DNA from: CAYOZN01 sp964408455
GTDB taxonomy: Bacteria > Planctomycetota > Phycisphaerae > UBA1845 > UTPLA1
Direction of reading: 5' to 3'
DNA: 64,000 nt
Assembly (NCBI GenBank): GCA_964408455.1
Contig: CAYOZN010000006.1
Coordinates: forward strand, 124,001-188,000
Below the pieces are notes generated by a model, which saw only the letters and a program-made list of their open reading frames with translations, was not told the origin of the DNA and searched no databases. The translations under genes and the position numbers were made by a program. How positions within the stretch are numbered: the stretch's first letter is position 1; the number at the start of each line of letters is the position of its first letter. This document shows positions 7,608 through 17,078 of this stretch, piece after piece.

Positions 7608-9779
7608 TCAGTGCAGCAGCACCACCTCCAGCGGCCAACGCTCGAGTGCTTCCGCCGCCCCCGCGTCCAGCGCGATATCGTCCCGGTAGAACAGACCCTC
7701 CTTCCACACCGGCGGCGGATAAGCACCGCGGGCGAAGTAGTAAGGCCCGCGCCGCACGCCCCCCGCCGTCAGGCCGAAGCGATAATCCGCCCGCGCCGTG
7801 CCATCGCCCTGCCAGATCAACGTCGCGCGGGCGGTGCCGTCCGCCTGACGCTCGATGCGCATTCCCACCAGTCGGATGCCTTCCCCCATCTCGATTGGCT
7901 CGATCGTCTTCGCCAGCGGGTTCTCCTGCATGGCCAGTTCCCGCCCGATTGAGTGCGGCCCGGCCTGCTTCATGATCGCCACCAGCTGCCCCTCGGCATG
8001 AATGGGGCTGTATTCGCCGGTCTTCATCGCCTCCAGCAGATACTCGCGCGGCGTAATGCCCACGTTGGCATCGGTGTCGTGAATGACGATCGCATCCGCG
8101 AAATGCCCGTCAAAGGTGCGCCAGAGCCGATCGGCATTCATGAAATGCGCCGCAATGCGTGCCGTCGCGGCAACGCTGCGATCGCGCCCGATCTTCTCCC
8201 GCAGCGCGACGATCTGCGGATAGCTCGCCACCAGCCGCGGATCGGACCGGATGCCCGGTGGATGATGCGTCCACGCGCCTGTCCCCAGGTAGGACTGGCC
8301 CAGGTATGCCGAGACGAAGAGCAGCCAGCATCGCGCGGTCGCAGGCAGTCGCCGCGGCCGGGCTGCGTCCTTCGCCCCCGTCGCCGGTAATTCCGCCGCC
8401 GCCTGCCCGGTGTCATCACCTGTGCTGGTCGCGCCGGCCTGCCTGTTCGTGCCACGATCAAGGCACGCATTCACCGCCGCCAGGAAGAGCGGCGCTATCG
8501 CCGCGATATAGTAGTGAAACACGATGTTGTGAAAATCCGGATTGTGCGTCAACAGCGTCTCCGCCACCGCCGGCAGCGCCACCAGCGCCAGCCGCCAGCG
8601 GCAGAAGCAGAGCAGCCCCATCGGCAGCGTCAGCATCGCCACAAACGACAGTTGCCGGTGCAGCGTCGCCAGCGGGCTGGTGATCTGTTCACCGATGTTG
8701 AAGGCCACGTGCGGATAGGGCGCTCCCCGAAACCAGGGAATCACCACCCACAGCATGGCCGCAAGATAAACCGCCGCCGACACGAGCACCGCGATTCCGA
8801 GTCGCACCCGGCCCTTGAACACGCAGATGTACAGCCCCCACGCCCCCACCGTCAGCGCCACATCCTCCCGCGCCAGCATCGCCAGCCCCATCAGCGCCGC
8901 CGCCCATCCCCACCGGCGCAATTCCCCCATCGCCATCCCGCAGAATAACAGCGGCACCGCCATCTGCGCCTCGTGAAAGCCCGCCCCGCCGCTGAGCACC
9001 AGGCAGCCGTGCACCGGCAGCAGCAGCCACGCCAATGCCACGAGTAAGGCACCTCCCGGTCCGGCGTCCCGCCGCCGCGCATACCAGTACACCCCCAGCG
9101 CCGTGCCGTTCATCACCAGCGGCGACACCACCACCAGCGTCAGGAACGGGTCCGCACCCAGCTTGCAGATCGGCACCAGCGCCAGCAGCAGAAAGAACGT
9201 GTGCTCGCCGAACAGCGATCGGTTGAGCGTATCGACCCACATGCCGCGGCCGCGTACGGCGCTGTGCAGCGCCCGCGCGAAATGCCCGATGTCGTGAAAG
9301 CCAAACGACAGAAGCCGCCACGCCTCCAGTTGCATGGCGATATGCAGCGCGACCGCCAGACCGATGACCGCCGCCAAAACCACCACCGCCAGGCGTTCCC
9401 CGATTCGAAGCGCGCCAATGCCGGCCACTGCCCACGCCGTCGTGCACGCCGCCGCGAACATCCACGCATACAGCAGCCACACGCTCGTCGTTTGCGCCAA
9501 TAACTGCGTCAGACCGATGGCGCCGCACGCGACCCCCGCCAGCGTGCCCGCCCAACGCAGCTTCCGCCCCGCCGCCCCACCGCCCGCTAGCAGAATGACC
9601 GGCACCAGCAGCAGCGGCATCACAATTGCCGAGCGGAGCCTCTCACCGCCGGGGATGAGCGAGTGGTGATACCAGTCGATAGTCCACGGAGAAAATGCCA
9701 GCGCGCCGATCACCACGGCAAGCGATGCCGCGATGCGCGCGAAAATTCGGCGTGTTGGTGCCGCACGCACTCCATCCAT
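7608..9779 (-). CDS. DUF2079-type polytopic membrane protein
   Basis: A 723-residue inner-membrane protein with about a dozen hydrophobic segments in the first 430 residues and a soluble C-terminal third. The loop around FHDIGHFARALHSAV and the later LFGEHTFFLLLALVP correspond to the DUF2079 signature (an FD-x-G-x-(F/Y)-x-QA-like motif followed by a G(D/E)H segment), a family related in topology to GT-C glycosyltransferases. GT-C enzymes use lipid-linked sugar donors, but no activity has been shown for this family. The C-terminal region (IEMGEGIRLVGMRIER onwards) resembles a beta-sandwich often attached to such proteins. It is a single gene, convergent with the terminator at 7521. Confidence 0.75.
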   Translation of the reverse strand: MDGVRAAPTRRIFARIAASLAVVIGALAFSPWTIDWYHHSLIPGGERLRSAIVMPLLLVPVILLAGGGAAGRKLRWAGTLAGVACGAIGLTQLLAQTTSVWLLYAWMFAAACTTAWAVAGIGALRIGERLAVVVLAAVIGLAVALHIAMQLEAWRLLSFGFHDIGHFARALHSAVRGRGMWVDTLNRSLFGEHTFFLLLALVPICKLGADPFLTLVVVSPLVMNGTALGVYWYARRRDAGPGGALLVALAWLLLPVHGCLVLSGGAGFHEAQMAVPLLFCGMAMGELRRWGWAAALMGLAMLAREDVALTVGAWGLYICVFKGRVRLGIAVLVSAAVYLAAMLWVVIPWFRGAPYPHVAFNIGEQITSPLATLHRQLSFVAMLTLPMGLLCFCRWRLALVALPAVAETLLTHNPDFHNIVFHYYIAAIAPLFLAAVNACLDRGTNRQAGATSTGDDTGQAAAELPATGAKDAARPRRLPATARCWLLFVSAYLGQSYLGTGAWTHHPPGIRSDPRLVASYPQIVALREKIGRDRSVAATARIAAHFMNADRLWRTFDGHFADAIVIHDTDANVGITPREYLLEAMKTGEYSPIHAEGQLVAIMKQAGPHSIGRELAMQENPLAKTIEPIEMGEGIRLVGMRIERQADGTARATLIWQGDGTARADYRFGLTAGGVRRGPYYFARGAYPPPVWKEGLFYRDDIALDAGAAEALERWPLEVVLLH

Positions 9780-10004
9780 AGCGAGACTTTACCGTTTCGG
9801 CGGTCCTGCGGCACCGTGGCCCCGCAGCACCGGCGACCATTCGCATGCCCTGACGCGGAACGGGGGCAATTCTAATGGGCAGAACAACGGGTACTGCCCG
9901 CGCCTGTGCCTGGCCCGCGCGTTTTCGGTTTGATTCGGTTTGATTCACTTGGCGCCCCGAAAAACGTCGCCGCACCGGACCGTCGTGACGGGCTGTGACG
10001 GGCT

Positions 10005-10027
10005 GTGACACTTTGGCCAGGTGTCAC
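10005..10027. promoter_or_regulatory. inverted repeat upstream of the tricorn gene
   Basis: GTGACAC at 10005-10011 and GTGTCAC at 10021-10027 form a perfect 7-bp dyad with a 9-base spacer in the 410-base gap between two divergent genes. Just before it the words TTTGATTCGG and GGGCTGTGAC are each repeated. This may be an operator for the protease gene; no regulator is known. The rest of the gap shows nothing else. Confidence 0.3.
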
Positions 10028-10189
10028 GGCAATCCCGGCGGCCCCGGGTCTGTCCGATCTTCGGCGGCGTTTTGCATTTTCGATGCCGCGTCTCTTGATC
10101 CCGCCCTTGCGAAACGCATAGGCTAGCGGTTCATTTTGACCTGTTTGCCGGCGAATGCCCGCCGGCACGTCGCCATGGGAGGGTTCCAG

Positions 10190-13100
10190 GTGTCCGCCAG
10201 ATTTTCCGCTCGCCCCGTCTCGTGCCTCTTCTATCTACTCACCATCGCCGCGCTCTCTCCGGCGCCGGCCGTCGCACAGACGCACCGCCCCCACGCCGGC
10301 ATGATGCGCTTCCCCGACGTCAGCGCGACCCACATCGTCTTCTGCTACGCCGGCGACCTGTGGCTGGCCCCGCGCGACGGCGGCACTGCCACCCCACTGG
10401 CATCGCCGCCCGGCGCAGAGCTCCTGCCCCGCTTCAGCCCCGATGGCGCGCACATCGCCTTTGTCGGCAACTACGAGGGCAACCGCGACCTCTACGTCAT
10501 CCCCACAACCGGCGGCGTGTCCAGGCGCGTCACCTATCACCCTGCCACCGAACAGATGTGCGAATGGTCGCCCGACGGCCGACTCATCTACATGACCAAC
10601 GGCTTCGCCGGACTCGCCCGCCAGCAGCAGCTATGGATCACCAGCAGTGACGGCGGACTGCCCGAGAAGCTGCCGGTGCCCTACGGCACAGACGGCGCCA
10701 TCAGCCCCGACGGCGCCTGGCTGGCATACATGCCCAACACCATCGACTGGCGCACCTGGAAGCGCTACCGCGGCGGCATGCAGTCCGACATCTGGCTCTT
10801 CAACCTGAAGACGAACGAGTCGAAGCGCGTCACCGACTGGGAGGGCAAGGACACCCTCCCCATGTGGCACGGCAAGACGCTCTACTATCTGTCCGACGCC
10901 GGCGACAACCATCGCCTCAACATCTGGGCCTACGACACCGCCACCGGTCGCAAGCGGCAGATCACCAACCTCGCCGACTACGACATCAAATGGCCATCCA
11001 TCGGCCCCGGCCCCAAAGGCGATGGCGAAATCGTCTTCCAGTACGGCCGCGAACTCCGCCTGCTCGATCTGAAGGCCGGCGAATCCCGCCCCGTTCAGAT
11101 CACCATTCCCGGCGACCGTCCCCGCCTTCGCGCAAAGCACGTCGATTCCGGCGACTTCGTGCAGTCGTGGAACATCAGCAGCACCGGCAAGCGCGCCGTC
11201 ATCGGCGCCCGCGGCGACATCTGGACCCTTCCGGCGAAGGAAGGCTCCCCGCGCCGCCTGACGCGCACCAGCGGCGCCGCCGAGCGCGATGGCCTGTGGA
11301 GCCCCGACGGCAAGTCGATCGCCTACCTCTCCGACGCCACCGGCGAGTACGAACTCTACGTCGCCCCCGCCGGCGGCCGCAGCGAGCCCAGGCAGATCAC
11401 GCGCGACGGTTCCTGCTTCCGCTATCTCTCCGGCTGGTCGCCCGACTCAAAGCACATCGTCTTCACCGATAAGACCGGCGCCATCTACCTCTGCACCGTC
11501 GAATCGGGTGACGTCAAACACATCGACACCGATCCCTGGACCGACGAAATCCGCCCCAGCTGGTCCCGCGACTCGCGCCGGATCGCCTATGCCAGGGGCC
11601 TCGAGAACCGCCACTCCACCATCTGGGTCTACGACGTGCAGTCCGGCGAAAAGCACCAGCTCACCAGCGGCATGTTCAACGACACCGCCCCCTGCTTCGA
11701 TCGCGACGGCGACTTCCTCTACTTCGCCAGCAATCGCGACTTCTCCTCGCCCATCTACGAGGACACCGGCACCACCTGGGTCTATGCCAACACCGACCGG
11801 CTCTATGCCGTGCCCCTGCGCCGCGATGTCGAATCGCCCCTCGCCCCCAAGAGCGACGAAGAAGGCGACGACGAGAAGAAGGACAAAGACAAGGACGACA
11901 AAAACGACAACGACAAGGACGCCGACAAAGACAAGAAAGAAGATTCCGGCGACAAGCAGTCAGATAAGCAAGACAGTGACAATGCCGGCGACGACAACAA
12001 CGACGACGAAAAAGGCAGCGACAAAAAAGAGCCCAAGCCGGTCACCATCGATTTCGACGGCTTCGAGGCCCGCGCCATCGAGCTGCCCGTCAAGCGCGGC
12101 AATTTCACCGGCCTGTCCGTCAATGACAAGGGCCATTTGATCTACGCCCGCCGCACCGCCCGCGGCTCCGGCGACAAGCCCGCCATCAAGATCATCGACC
12201 TGAAGGACGACAAGGCCGACAAGAAGGAAGAGAAGACCGTCGCCGATGATGCGAGCGACTTCGCCATCTCCGACGACGGCAAGAAGCTGCTCATCCGCAA
12301 GGACGGGAAGAAATTCTTCATCGTCGATGCCGCCGCCGACCAGAAGCTCGACAAGCCCGTGCCAACGGCCGGCCTCGGCGTCAGCGTCGACCCGCGCGAG
12401 GAGTGGCGGCAGATCTTCGACGAAGCCTGGCGCCTCCACCGCGACTTCTTCTACGTCAAGAACCTCCACGGCGTCGACTGGCCCGCCATCAAAAAGCAGT
12501 ACGCCGCCATGCTCGAAGACTGCTCCTCCCGCGACGACCTGACCTACATCATCGGCGAGATGATCTCCGAGTTGAACGTCGGTCACGCCTACGTCCGCGG
12601 CCTCGGCGACACCGAGGACGAGCCCAGCGTCTCCGTCGGCATGCTCGGCTGCGACTTCAACCTGGAAAACGGCGCCTATCGCATCGCGAAGATCTACGAA
12701 GGCGCCCCCTGGGACCTGGATGCCCGCAGCCCCCTGCGCTGCCCCGGCCGCGAAGTGAAGGAGGGCGAATACCTCCTCGCCGTCAACGGCACCCCCGTCG
12801 ACGCGGCGAAGGACCCGTGGGCCGCCTTCCAGGATGCCGCCGATCGTGCCGTCACATTGACACTAAGCGACAAGCCCGCCCTCGACGACGCCGCCCGCGA
12901 TGTCGTCGTCAAGACACTCACTAGCGAAAGCAACCTCCGCTACCGCGCCTGGATCGAGGCCAACCGCAAATATGTCGCCGACCGCACCGAAGATCGCGTC
13001 GGCTACATCTACGTCCCCAACACCGGCACCGACGGTCAGAATGACCTCTTCCGCCAGTTCCAGGGCCAGCGCCACAAGGCCGCCCTCATCATCGACGAAC

Positions 13101-13621
13101 GCTGGAATGGCGGCGGTCAGATCCCCACCCGCTTCATCGAGCTGCTCAACCGCCCGGTCACCAACTACTGGGCCCGCCGCGACGGCATCGACTGGACCTG
13201 GCCCCCCGACTCGCACCAGGGCCCCAAGTGCATGCTGATCAACGGCATGGCCGGCAGCGGCGGCGACATGTTCCCGTGGCTCTTCCGCCACAACAAGCTC
13301 GGCAAGCTCATCGGCACCCGCACCTGGGGCGGCCTCGTCGGCATCAGCGGCAACCCCGGCTTCATCGACGGCGGCAGCACCAACGTGCCCACCTTCGGCT
13401 TCTACGAGACCGATGGCACCTGGGGCGTCGAGGGCCACGGCGTCGATCCCGACATCGAAGTCCTCGACGACCCCGCCAAGATGGTCGACGGCAAGGACCC
13501 CCAGCTCGACGCCGCCATCGCCCTCATGCTCGAAGAAATCAAGCGCAATCCCTACGCCCCCCCCAAACGCCCCGCCGACCCCGACCGCCGAGGCATGGGC
13601 CTGCCGGAGGCGGACAGGTAG
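10190..13621 (+). CDS. tricorn-type S41 serine protease
   Basis: A 1143-residue exported protease. The GTG at 10190 is chosen because GGGAGGG lies at 10177-10183 and because it gives a clean signal peptide (ending about PAVAQ). Two beta-propeller regions with TolB/WD40-like repeats (FSPDGAHIAFVG, WSPDGRLIY) cover roughly residues 35-740. A C1-like segment, a PDZ-like region and the tail-specific-protease core follow. The catalytic residues match archaeal tricorn: His799 (NVGHAY), Ser1023 (GSGGDMF) and Glu1081 (GVEGHGVDPD). The Ser-Glu distance of 58 residues equals that of the Thermoplasma enzyme. Tricorn trims oligopeptides; a periplasmic site here is inferred from the signal peptide. Residues about 557-617 are a Lys/Asp/Glu/Asn low-complexity insert. 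Confidence 0.93.
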   Translation: MSARFSARPVSCLFYLLTIAALSPAPAVAQTHRPHAGMMRFPDVSATHIVFCYAGDLWLAPRDGGTATPLASPPGAELLPRFSPDGAHIAFVGNYEGNRDLYVIPTTGGVSRRVTYHPATEQMCEWSPDGRLIYMTNGFAGLARQQQLWITSSDGGLPEKLPVPYGTDGAISPDGAWLAYMPNTIDWRTWKRYRGGMQSDIWLFNLKTNESKRVTDWEGKDTLPMWHGKTLYYLSDAGDNHRLNIWAYDTATGRKRQITNLADYDIKWPSIGPGPKGDGEIVFQYGRELRLLDLKAGESRPVQITIPGDRPRLRAKHVDSGDFVQSWNISSTGKRAVIGARGDIWTLPAKEGSPRRLTRTSGAAERDGLWSPDGKSIAYLSDATGEYELYVAPAGGRSEPRQITRDGSCFRYLSGWSPDSKHIVFTDKTGAIYLCTVESGDVKHIDTDPWTDEIRPSWSRDSRRIAYARGLENRHSTIWVYDVQSGEKHQLTSGMFNDTAPCFDRDGDFLYFASNRDFSSPIYEDTGTTWVYANTDRLYAVPLRRDVESPLAPKSDEEGDDEKKDKDKDDKNDNDKDADKDKKEDSGDKQSDKQDSDNAGDDNNDDEKGSDKKEPKPVTIDFDGFEARAIELPVKRGNFTGLSVNDKGHLIYARRTARGSGDKPAIKIIDLKDDKADKKEEKTVADDASDFAISDDGKKLLIRKDGKKFFIVDAAADQKLDKPVPTAGLGVSVDPREEWRQIFDEAWRLHRDFFYVKNLHGVDWPAIKKQYAAMLEDCSSRDDLTYIIGEMISELNVGHAYVRGLGDTEDEPSVSVGMLGCDFNLENGAYRIAKIYEGAPWDLDARSPLRCPGREVKEGEYLLAVNGTPVDAAKDPWAAFQDAADRAVTLTLSDKPALDDAARDVVVKTLTSESNLRYRAWIEANRKYVADRTEDRVGYIYVPNTGTDGQNDLFRQFQGQRHKAALIIDERWNGGGQIPTRFIELLNRPVTNYWARRDGIDWTWPPDSHQGPKCMLINGMAGSGGDMFPWLFRHNKLGKLIGTRTWGGLVGISGNPGFIDGGSTNVPTFGFYETDGTWGVEGHGVDPDIEVLDDPAKMVDGKDPQLDAAIALMLEEIKRNPYAPPKRPADPDRRGMGLPEADR

Positions 13622-13694
13622 GCCGAATGGTGAAAGTTGGCCCAGTCCAAACGGAGAGGCCAGATTCGATTCGGTTGGTGCGAATGCCCGAAAA

Positions 13695-15404
13695 ATGAGA
13701 GGGGCTCGGCGGCCATGGCAGGAAATCCCGGAATGGCGGCGTCGCCCCTTAGGACTGGATGAGTACGGACTTATAGTAGCACGCGAAATGCTTAAAGGCA
13801 ATCAAAAAATAAGGGTCTTGGGTGCACGCATAAATGAGTATTTCGCAGCAACTTCACCATGGAATCGCTCGCTTTGGCCCGTGGGCTCGTGCCTCTCGGC
13901 CGCCGAGTTCGTCGAGTGTGTCACTGCCGCTGACGAAGGCATACTGTCCGATGAAGTCGTTAATAGGTTCGCGCATCAGCTTTCGAACCAGGTCGGTAAG
14001 GATATAGGCATTGGAGACGCCGTACGCCGACAAGCGTGGCAAGATCACCTAAAGACCAAGCCACACAAGCGGGACGGGGCATCTACGCACGCACTCAAAG
14101 ACTTGCTGGAACGTACATCAACGCGCTACCTGTTTCGCTGGTCCGAGGCCCTCCTCGCCGCAGCGGAGTCCGAGCAGTGCGACGTCGAATGGGCTGCACG
14201 TGCGATCGCTTCGCACCTACTCGATGCGGGCTTCAGCCAAAGGTTCCTTCATGAGTGGTGGTCGCACATGGTTTCGCGGCATTCGCCGGAGGTAACGATT
14301 TGTGAGCTCCTTGAAGCATCAAACGAGCTAGTTCAGAGGCCACTCACGGAGTTCGGGGTTTTGCTGTGCTTTTCTGCGGCCAGAAAGGGCACCGGCGCCG
14401 GCGTCGCCGAATGGCTCGACGGAGGCGCGACGTCTCAATGGCTGCAAAGCAGAAATCACAGCGTTGACGGGCTGCGCCTCGCCGGTTCGCTCAAGATCAA
14501 AGTAACGGCTCGGGATCCATATGCGTGTGTTGCAAAGGCAAAAGTTACGCTAAACCACTTGCTAGCTAGGGCGAGCTTGGGTAGTGACGCCCAATTGACC
14601 CCAATTCCTAAGGTATGGATAGATCAGTGCCCACAGCCATTCGCGTTATCGAATGAAACACGGCACGCCAAAATAGAATCTATCACCCGACGTGAAAAAC
14701 TGTTTGAACTGTCGAGGACTTCGTCGCTCGACGACGCCCTTGAGCTAGTTCAAGAAATGGACAAGGGTAATCCAGGCCCAGCCGTGGCTTCCGGCTGGGC
14801 AGCAATAGAGTCCTTGATGATCGGCCGCGGAGAAGGAGTGCCGCGCGCGATAGCTGCGGAACGGCTTGCGTCAATTGTCGCATGTTCCTTTCCTAGGGCA
14901 GAATTAACAACCCTTGGCTTCCGTCACCGGCCGAGAACCGCCGACGCCCTTTCCAACGCCCTGGAAAAATGCACCACCAACCGCAGCAGATCGGAAGCTG
15001 TGGCCCAATGGCTGAGGGAGGGAAATGAACTTGCCCTACGTGCCCTCGAAGACCGAGCGGCCGAGGCAAGAATGCGAGCACTAATTGAATCGCCGCGAGC
15101 CGTGCTGAAACGGATTCGGCAGTATGTTGCCGATCCACTAGCGCGCTTGTACCGGCAAAGAAACCTCGTAATGCACGGAGCACAGCTAAACGGCGCCGCC
15201 ATTGATGCTACACTTCGAACGGCCGCGCGACTTTCCGCCGCAGGACTTGACAGAGTCTATCATGCTGCTTTCGCAGAAGGGATTCAGCCACTGGAACTAG
15301 CGGCCCGAGCTGCGAACTCACTTGCTCTCGTTGGCTCCAACGAAGGCCCTCTGGTTACAGAGCTGTTGGAGCAACGCTGGAACTGCCAGCCAAATGCTCG
15401 GTGA
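13695..15404 (+). CDS. uncharacterised protein with C-terminal HEPN-like RNxxxH motif
   Basis: A 569-residue protein if it starts at ATG 13695; ATG 13788 is also possible and neither has a clear ribosome-binding site. I do not recognise the N-terminal 380 residues. The last 190 are helical and carry Arg489-Asn490-Leu-Val-Met-His494 (RQRNLVMHG), the RNxxxH signature of HEPN ribonucleases such as Cas13, RNase LS and ApeA-like abortive-infection proteins. The codons are visibly less GC-rich than those of flanking genes and the gene is followed by dispersed repeats, both signs of horizontal transfer. An RNase or anti-phage role is an inference from one motif and its location; HEPN-like helices also occur in non-nuclease proteins. 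Confidence 0.55.
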   Translation: MRGARRPWQEIPEWRRRPLGLDEYGLIVAREMLKGNQKIRVLGARINEYFAATSPWNRSLWPVGSCLSAAEFVECVTAADEGILSDEVVNRFAHQLSNQVGKDIGIGDAVRRQAWQDHLKTKPHKRDGASTHALKDLLERTSTRYLFRWSEALLAAAESEQCDVEWAARAIASHLLDAGFSQRFLHEWWSHMVSRHSPEVTICELLEASNELVQRPLTEFGVLLCFSAARKGTGAGVAEWLDGGATSQWLQSRNHSVDGLRLAGSLKIKVTARDPYACVAKAKVTLNHLLARASLGSDAQLTPIPKVWIDQCPQPFALSNETRHAKIESITRREKLFELSRTSSLDDALELVQEMDKGNPGPAVASGWAAIESLMIGRGEGVPRAIAAERLASIVACSFPRAELTTLGFRHRPRTADALSNALEKCTTNRSRSEAVAQWLREGNELALRALEDRAAEARMRALIESPRAVLKRIRQYVADPLARLYRQRNLVMHGAQLNGAAIDATLRTAARLSAAGLDRVYHAAFAEGIQPLELAARAANSLALVGSNEGPLVTELLEQRWNCQPNAR

Positions 15405-15425
15405 TTCCCCGACGTCCAGGGCCGC

Positions 15426-15585
15426 GGGCGGGTGGCCCAGGTCTGCTGACCTGGGGTCTCGATTAAGAACACTTTGTCGACGCTCCCCGCCACGCGCCGC
15501 CAGTATACCACATCTCAATACTCCCGCGGTTCCCCGCCGCGCAGAGCCGCGGCCGTGGCACACACAACCAATTCACAGCCGCCCC
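15426..15585. repeat. dispersed repeat family A, copy 1
   Basis: About 160 bases sharing four blocks, in order, with the copies at 15612 and 16735. They are a dyad CCCAGGTCTGCTGACCTGGG (15436-15455), GGGGTCTCGATTAAGA, CCAGTATACCACATCTCAAT, and a tail with CGTGGCAC and AATTCACAGCCGCCC. On the minus strand the second half reads TGGTATACT, like an extended -10 promoter element. No transposase is linked. Confidence 0.85.
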
Positions 15586-15611
15586 AAGCCGGCCGATCGC
15601 AGGATCGACCC

Positions 15612-15770
15612 GGCGGGGTGGCCCAGGTCTGCTGACCTGGGGTCTCGATTGAGGACACCCTCGCGATGCTCCCCGCCACGGGCCCCCAGTATACCATATC
15701 TCAATATCCCCGCGATTCCCGCCCCGCAGAGCCGCCGCCGTGGCACGCCCAAAAAATTCACAGCCGCCCG
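15612..15770. repeat. dispersed repeat family A, copy 2
   Basis: A tandem neighbour of copy 1 in the same orientation, with the same block order; its dyad is at 15622-15641. The inter-block bases differ, which suggests that the copies are old or that only the blocks are conserved. Confidence 0.85.
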
Positions 15771-15919
15771 CACGGACCAATTGTCCCGCCAAATGGCCGG
15801 GTGCCATGCCGATGCCTCACCGGACGAGCTCCAAGGCTCCCAGTTTTCCCCGTCCAGTTCATTGGCACGCGTGCCGCGGAATAGAAGGTGCATTCGGAAC
15901 GCACCCTACCTCGCTATCG

Positions 15920-16645
15920 TCACGACTTGGTCGTGAACAAAAACTCCTTTTTAGTGTTGTTGCTGCCCTTTATTCGGATGCCACGGACTTGCCCAATCGG
16001 AAACCCTTTCCATTCGTATTTGGCTGTGACTCCGCCTGGTGTGATCACGTCTTGACCGGAGCAGGCGCCCGACAAATCGAACTCCCAAATGCCGTCTGCA
16101 GGCGGAGCAAAGTAGTGGTACGCAGTTAGGATACCTTTGCACGCGCTTGTTGTACCCGTTCCAGTTGCAGTGATTACCATAATGGGGGGATTTGATTTTT
16201 GGAGTTCAACGTTTACCTTTTCTACTTCGACCAGCTTCGCTTGCTTGTGCTGCGAGGTAAGGTCCTTCAGCAAGCTGACGAGTTGGGTGATACGGCCTGG
16301 AACATCCGGGGAATTAGAAGTCCACGTCGAGCTTCCAACTCCGTCAACCTCGATGCTGTAGAACATGTCGCAGCCGCCGCCGGCGTCAAACTTGCCGGCG
16401 GAATATGTGGGTACCATCCGTGCCTGCGCCTTTAGCTGCGTCAACGCGCTCGCCGGCAGCTGGTTGTTCAGCGGGCCACTAGCACCCCCAAACGCGCCGC
16501 TCGAACTGACGCGAATTGTGGTCGTGATGTTCGAGAAGCCACCGGACTCAGAGTACGAAATGAACACATCGTCTTCATCGTTGTTGGCTAGCGGTACCAT
16601 GACAAAGGAAGCAAGCACCGCAATCATTGCGCACGCTCGTACCAT
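15920..16645 (-). CDS. exported hypothetical protein between family A repeats
   Basis: A 241-residue protein starting at ATG 16645 behind GAGGTGA. Residues 1-20 (MVRACAMIAVLASFVMVPLA) form a short signal peptide. The mature part is rich in Ser, Thr, Gly and Val, probably mostly beta structure, with one helical segment around residues 125-150 (ITQLVSLLKDLTSQHKQ). Four Cys in the mature part could form disulphides. The gene is more A+T-rich than the window average and lies between repeat copy 2 and copy 3, so it may be a recent arrival. I do not recognise a family and propose no function. Confidence 0.65.
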   Translation of the reverse strand: MVRACAMIAVLASFVMVPLANNDEDDVFISYSESGGFSNITTTIRVSSSGAFGGASGPLNNQLPASALTQLKAQARMVPTYSAGKFDAGGGCDMFYSIEVDGVGSSTWTSNSPDVPGRITQLVSLLKDLTSQHKQAKLVEVEKVNVELQKSNPPIMVITATGTGTTSACKGILTAYHYFAPPADGIWEFDLSGACSGQDVITPGGVTAKYEWKGFPIGQVRGIRIKGSNNTKKEFLFTTKS

Positions 16646-16734
16646 AATTCACCTCGACTAGTTAGGTGCGAACACCAAGTACGCCTCGAACGCATGAAAA
16701 GATACCGGACAGCCCAACTAGCCGCAAGGTGCGT

Positions 16735-16945
16735 GGCGGGGTGGCCCGGGTCTGCTGACCGGGGTCTCGATTAGAAACGCGCCGGCTGGGCGGAGTGGCC
16801 CAAGTCTGCTGACCTGGGGTCTCGATTAAGAATACCTCGGCGGCGCCCCCGCCATTGCCCGCCAGTATACCACATGTCAATCCCCCCGCGATTCCCCGCC
16901 GCCCCGGGCCGCCGTCGTGGCATCGCCGGACAATTCACAGCCCCC
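16735..16945. repeat. dispersed repeat family A, copy 3 with a duplicated first block
   Basis: The dyad plus GGGGTCTCGATTA block occurs twice (about 16745-16780 and 16797-16830), then the GTATACCACATGTCAAT block and the AATTCACAG tail follow once. Same orientation as copies 1 and 2. Confidence 0.8.
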
Positions 16946-17078
16946 GCCGCCATTTCACGCCCAAAATCCGCCCCCGCCCCGCCCCGCAAGCCCGCGCCGC
17001 GTCCATCCCGAGTCGCCCCGGCCCGCAACGCCGCCCGGTCGGCCCGCTCCATCGGCCGGAAGTGCCACTCCGCCGCCC

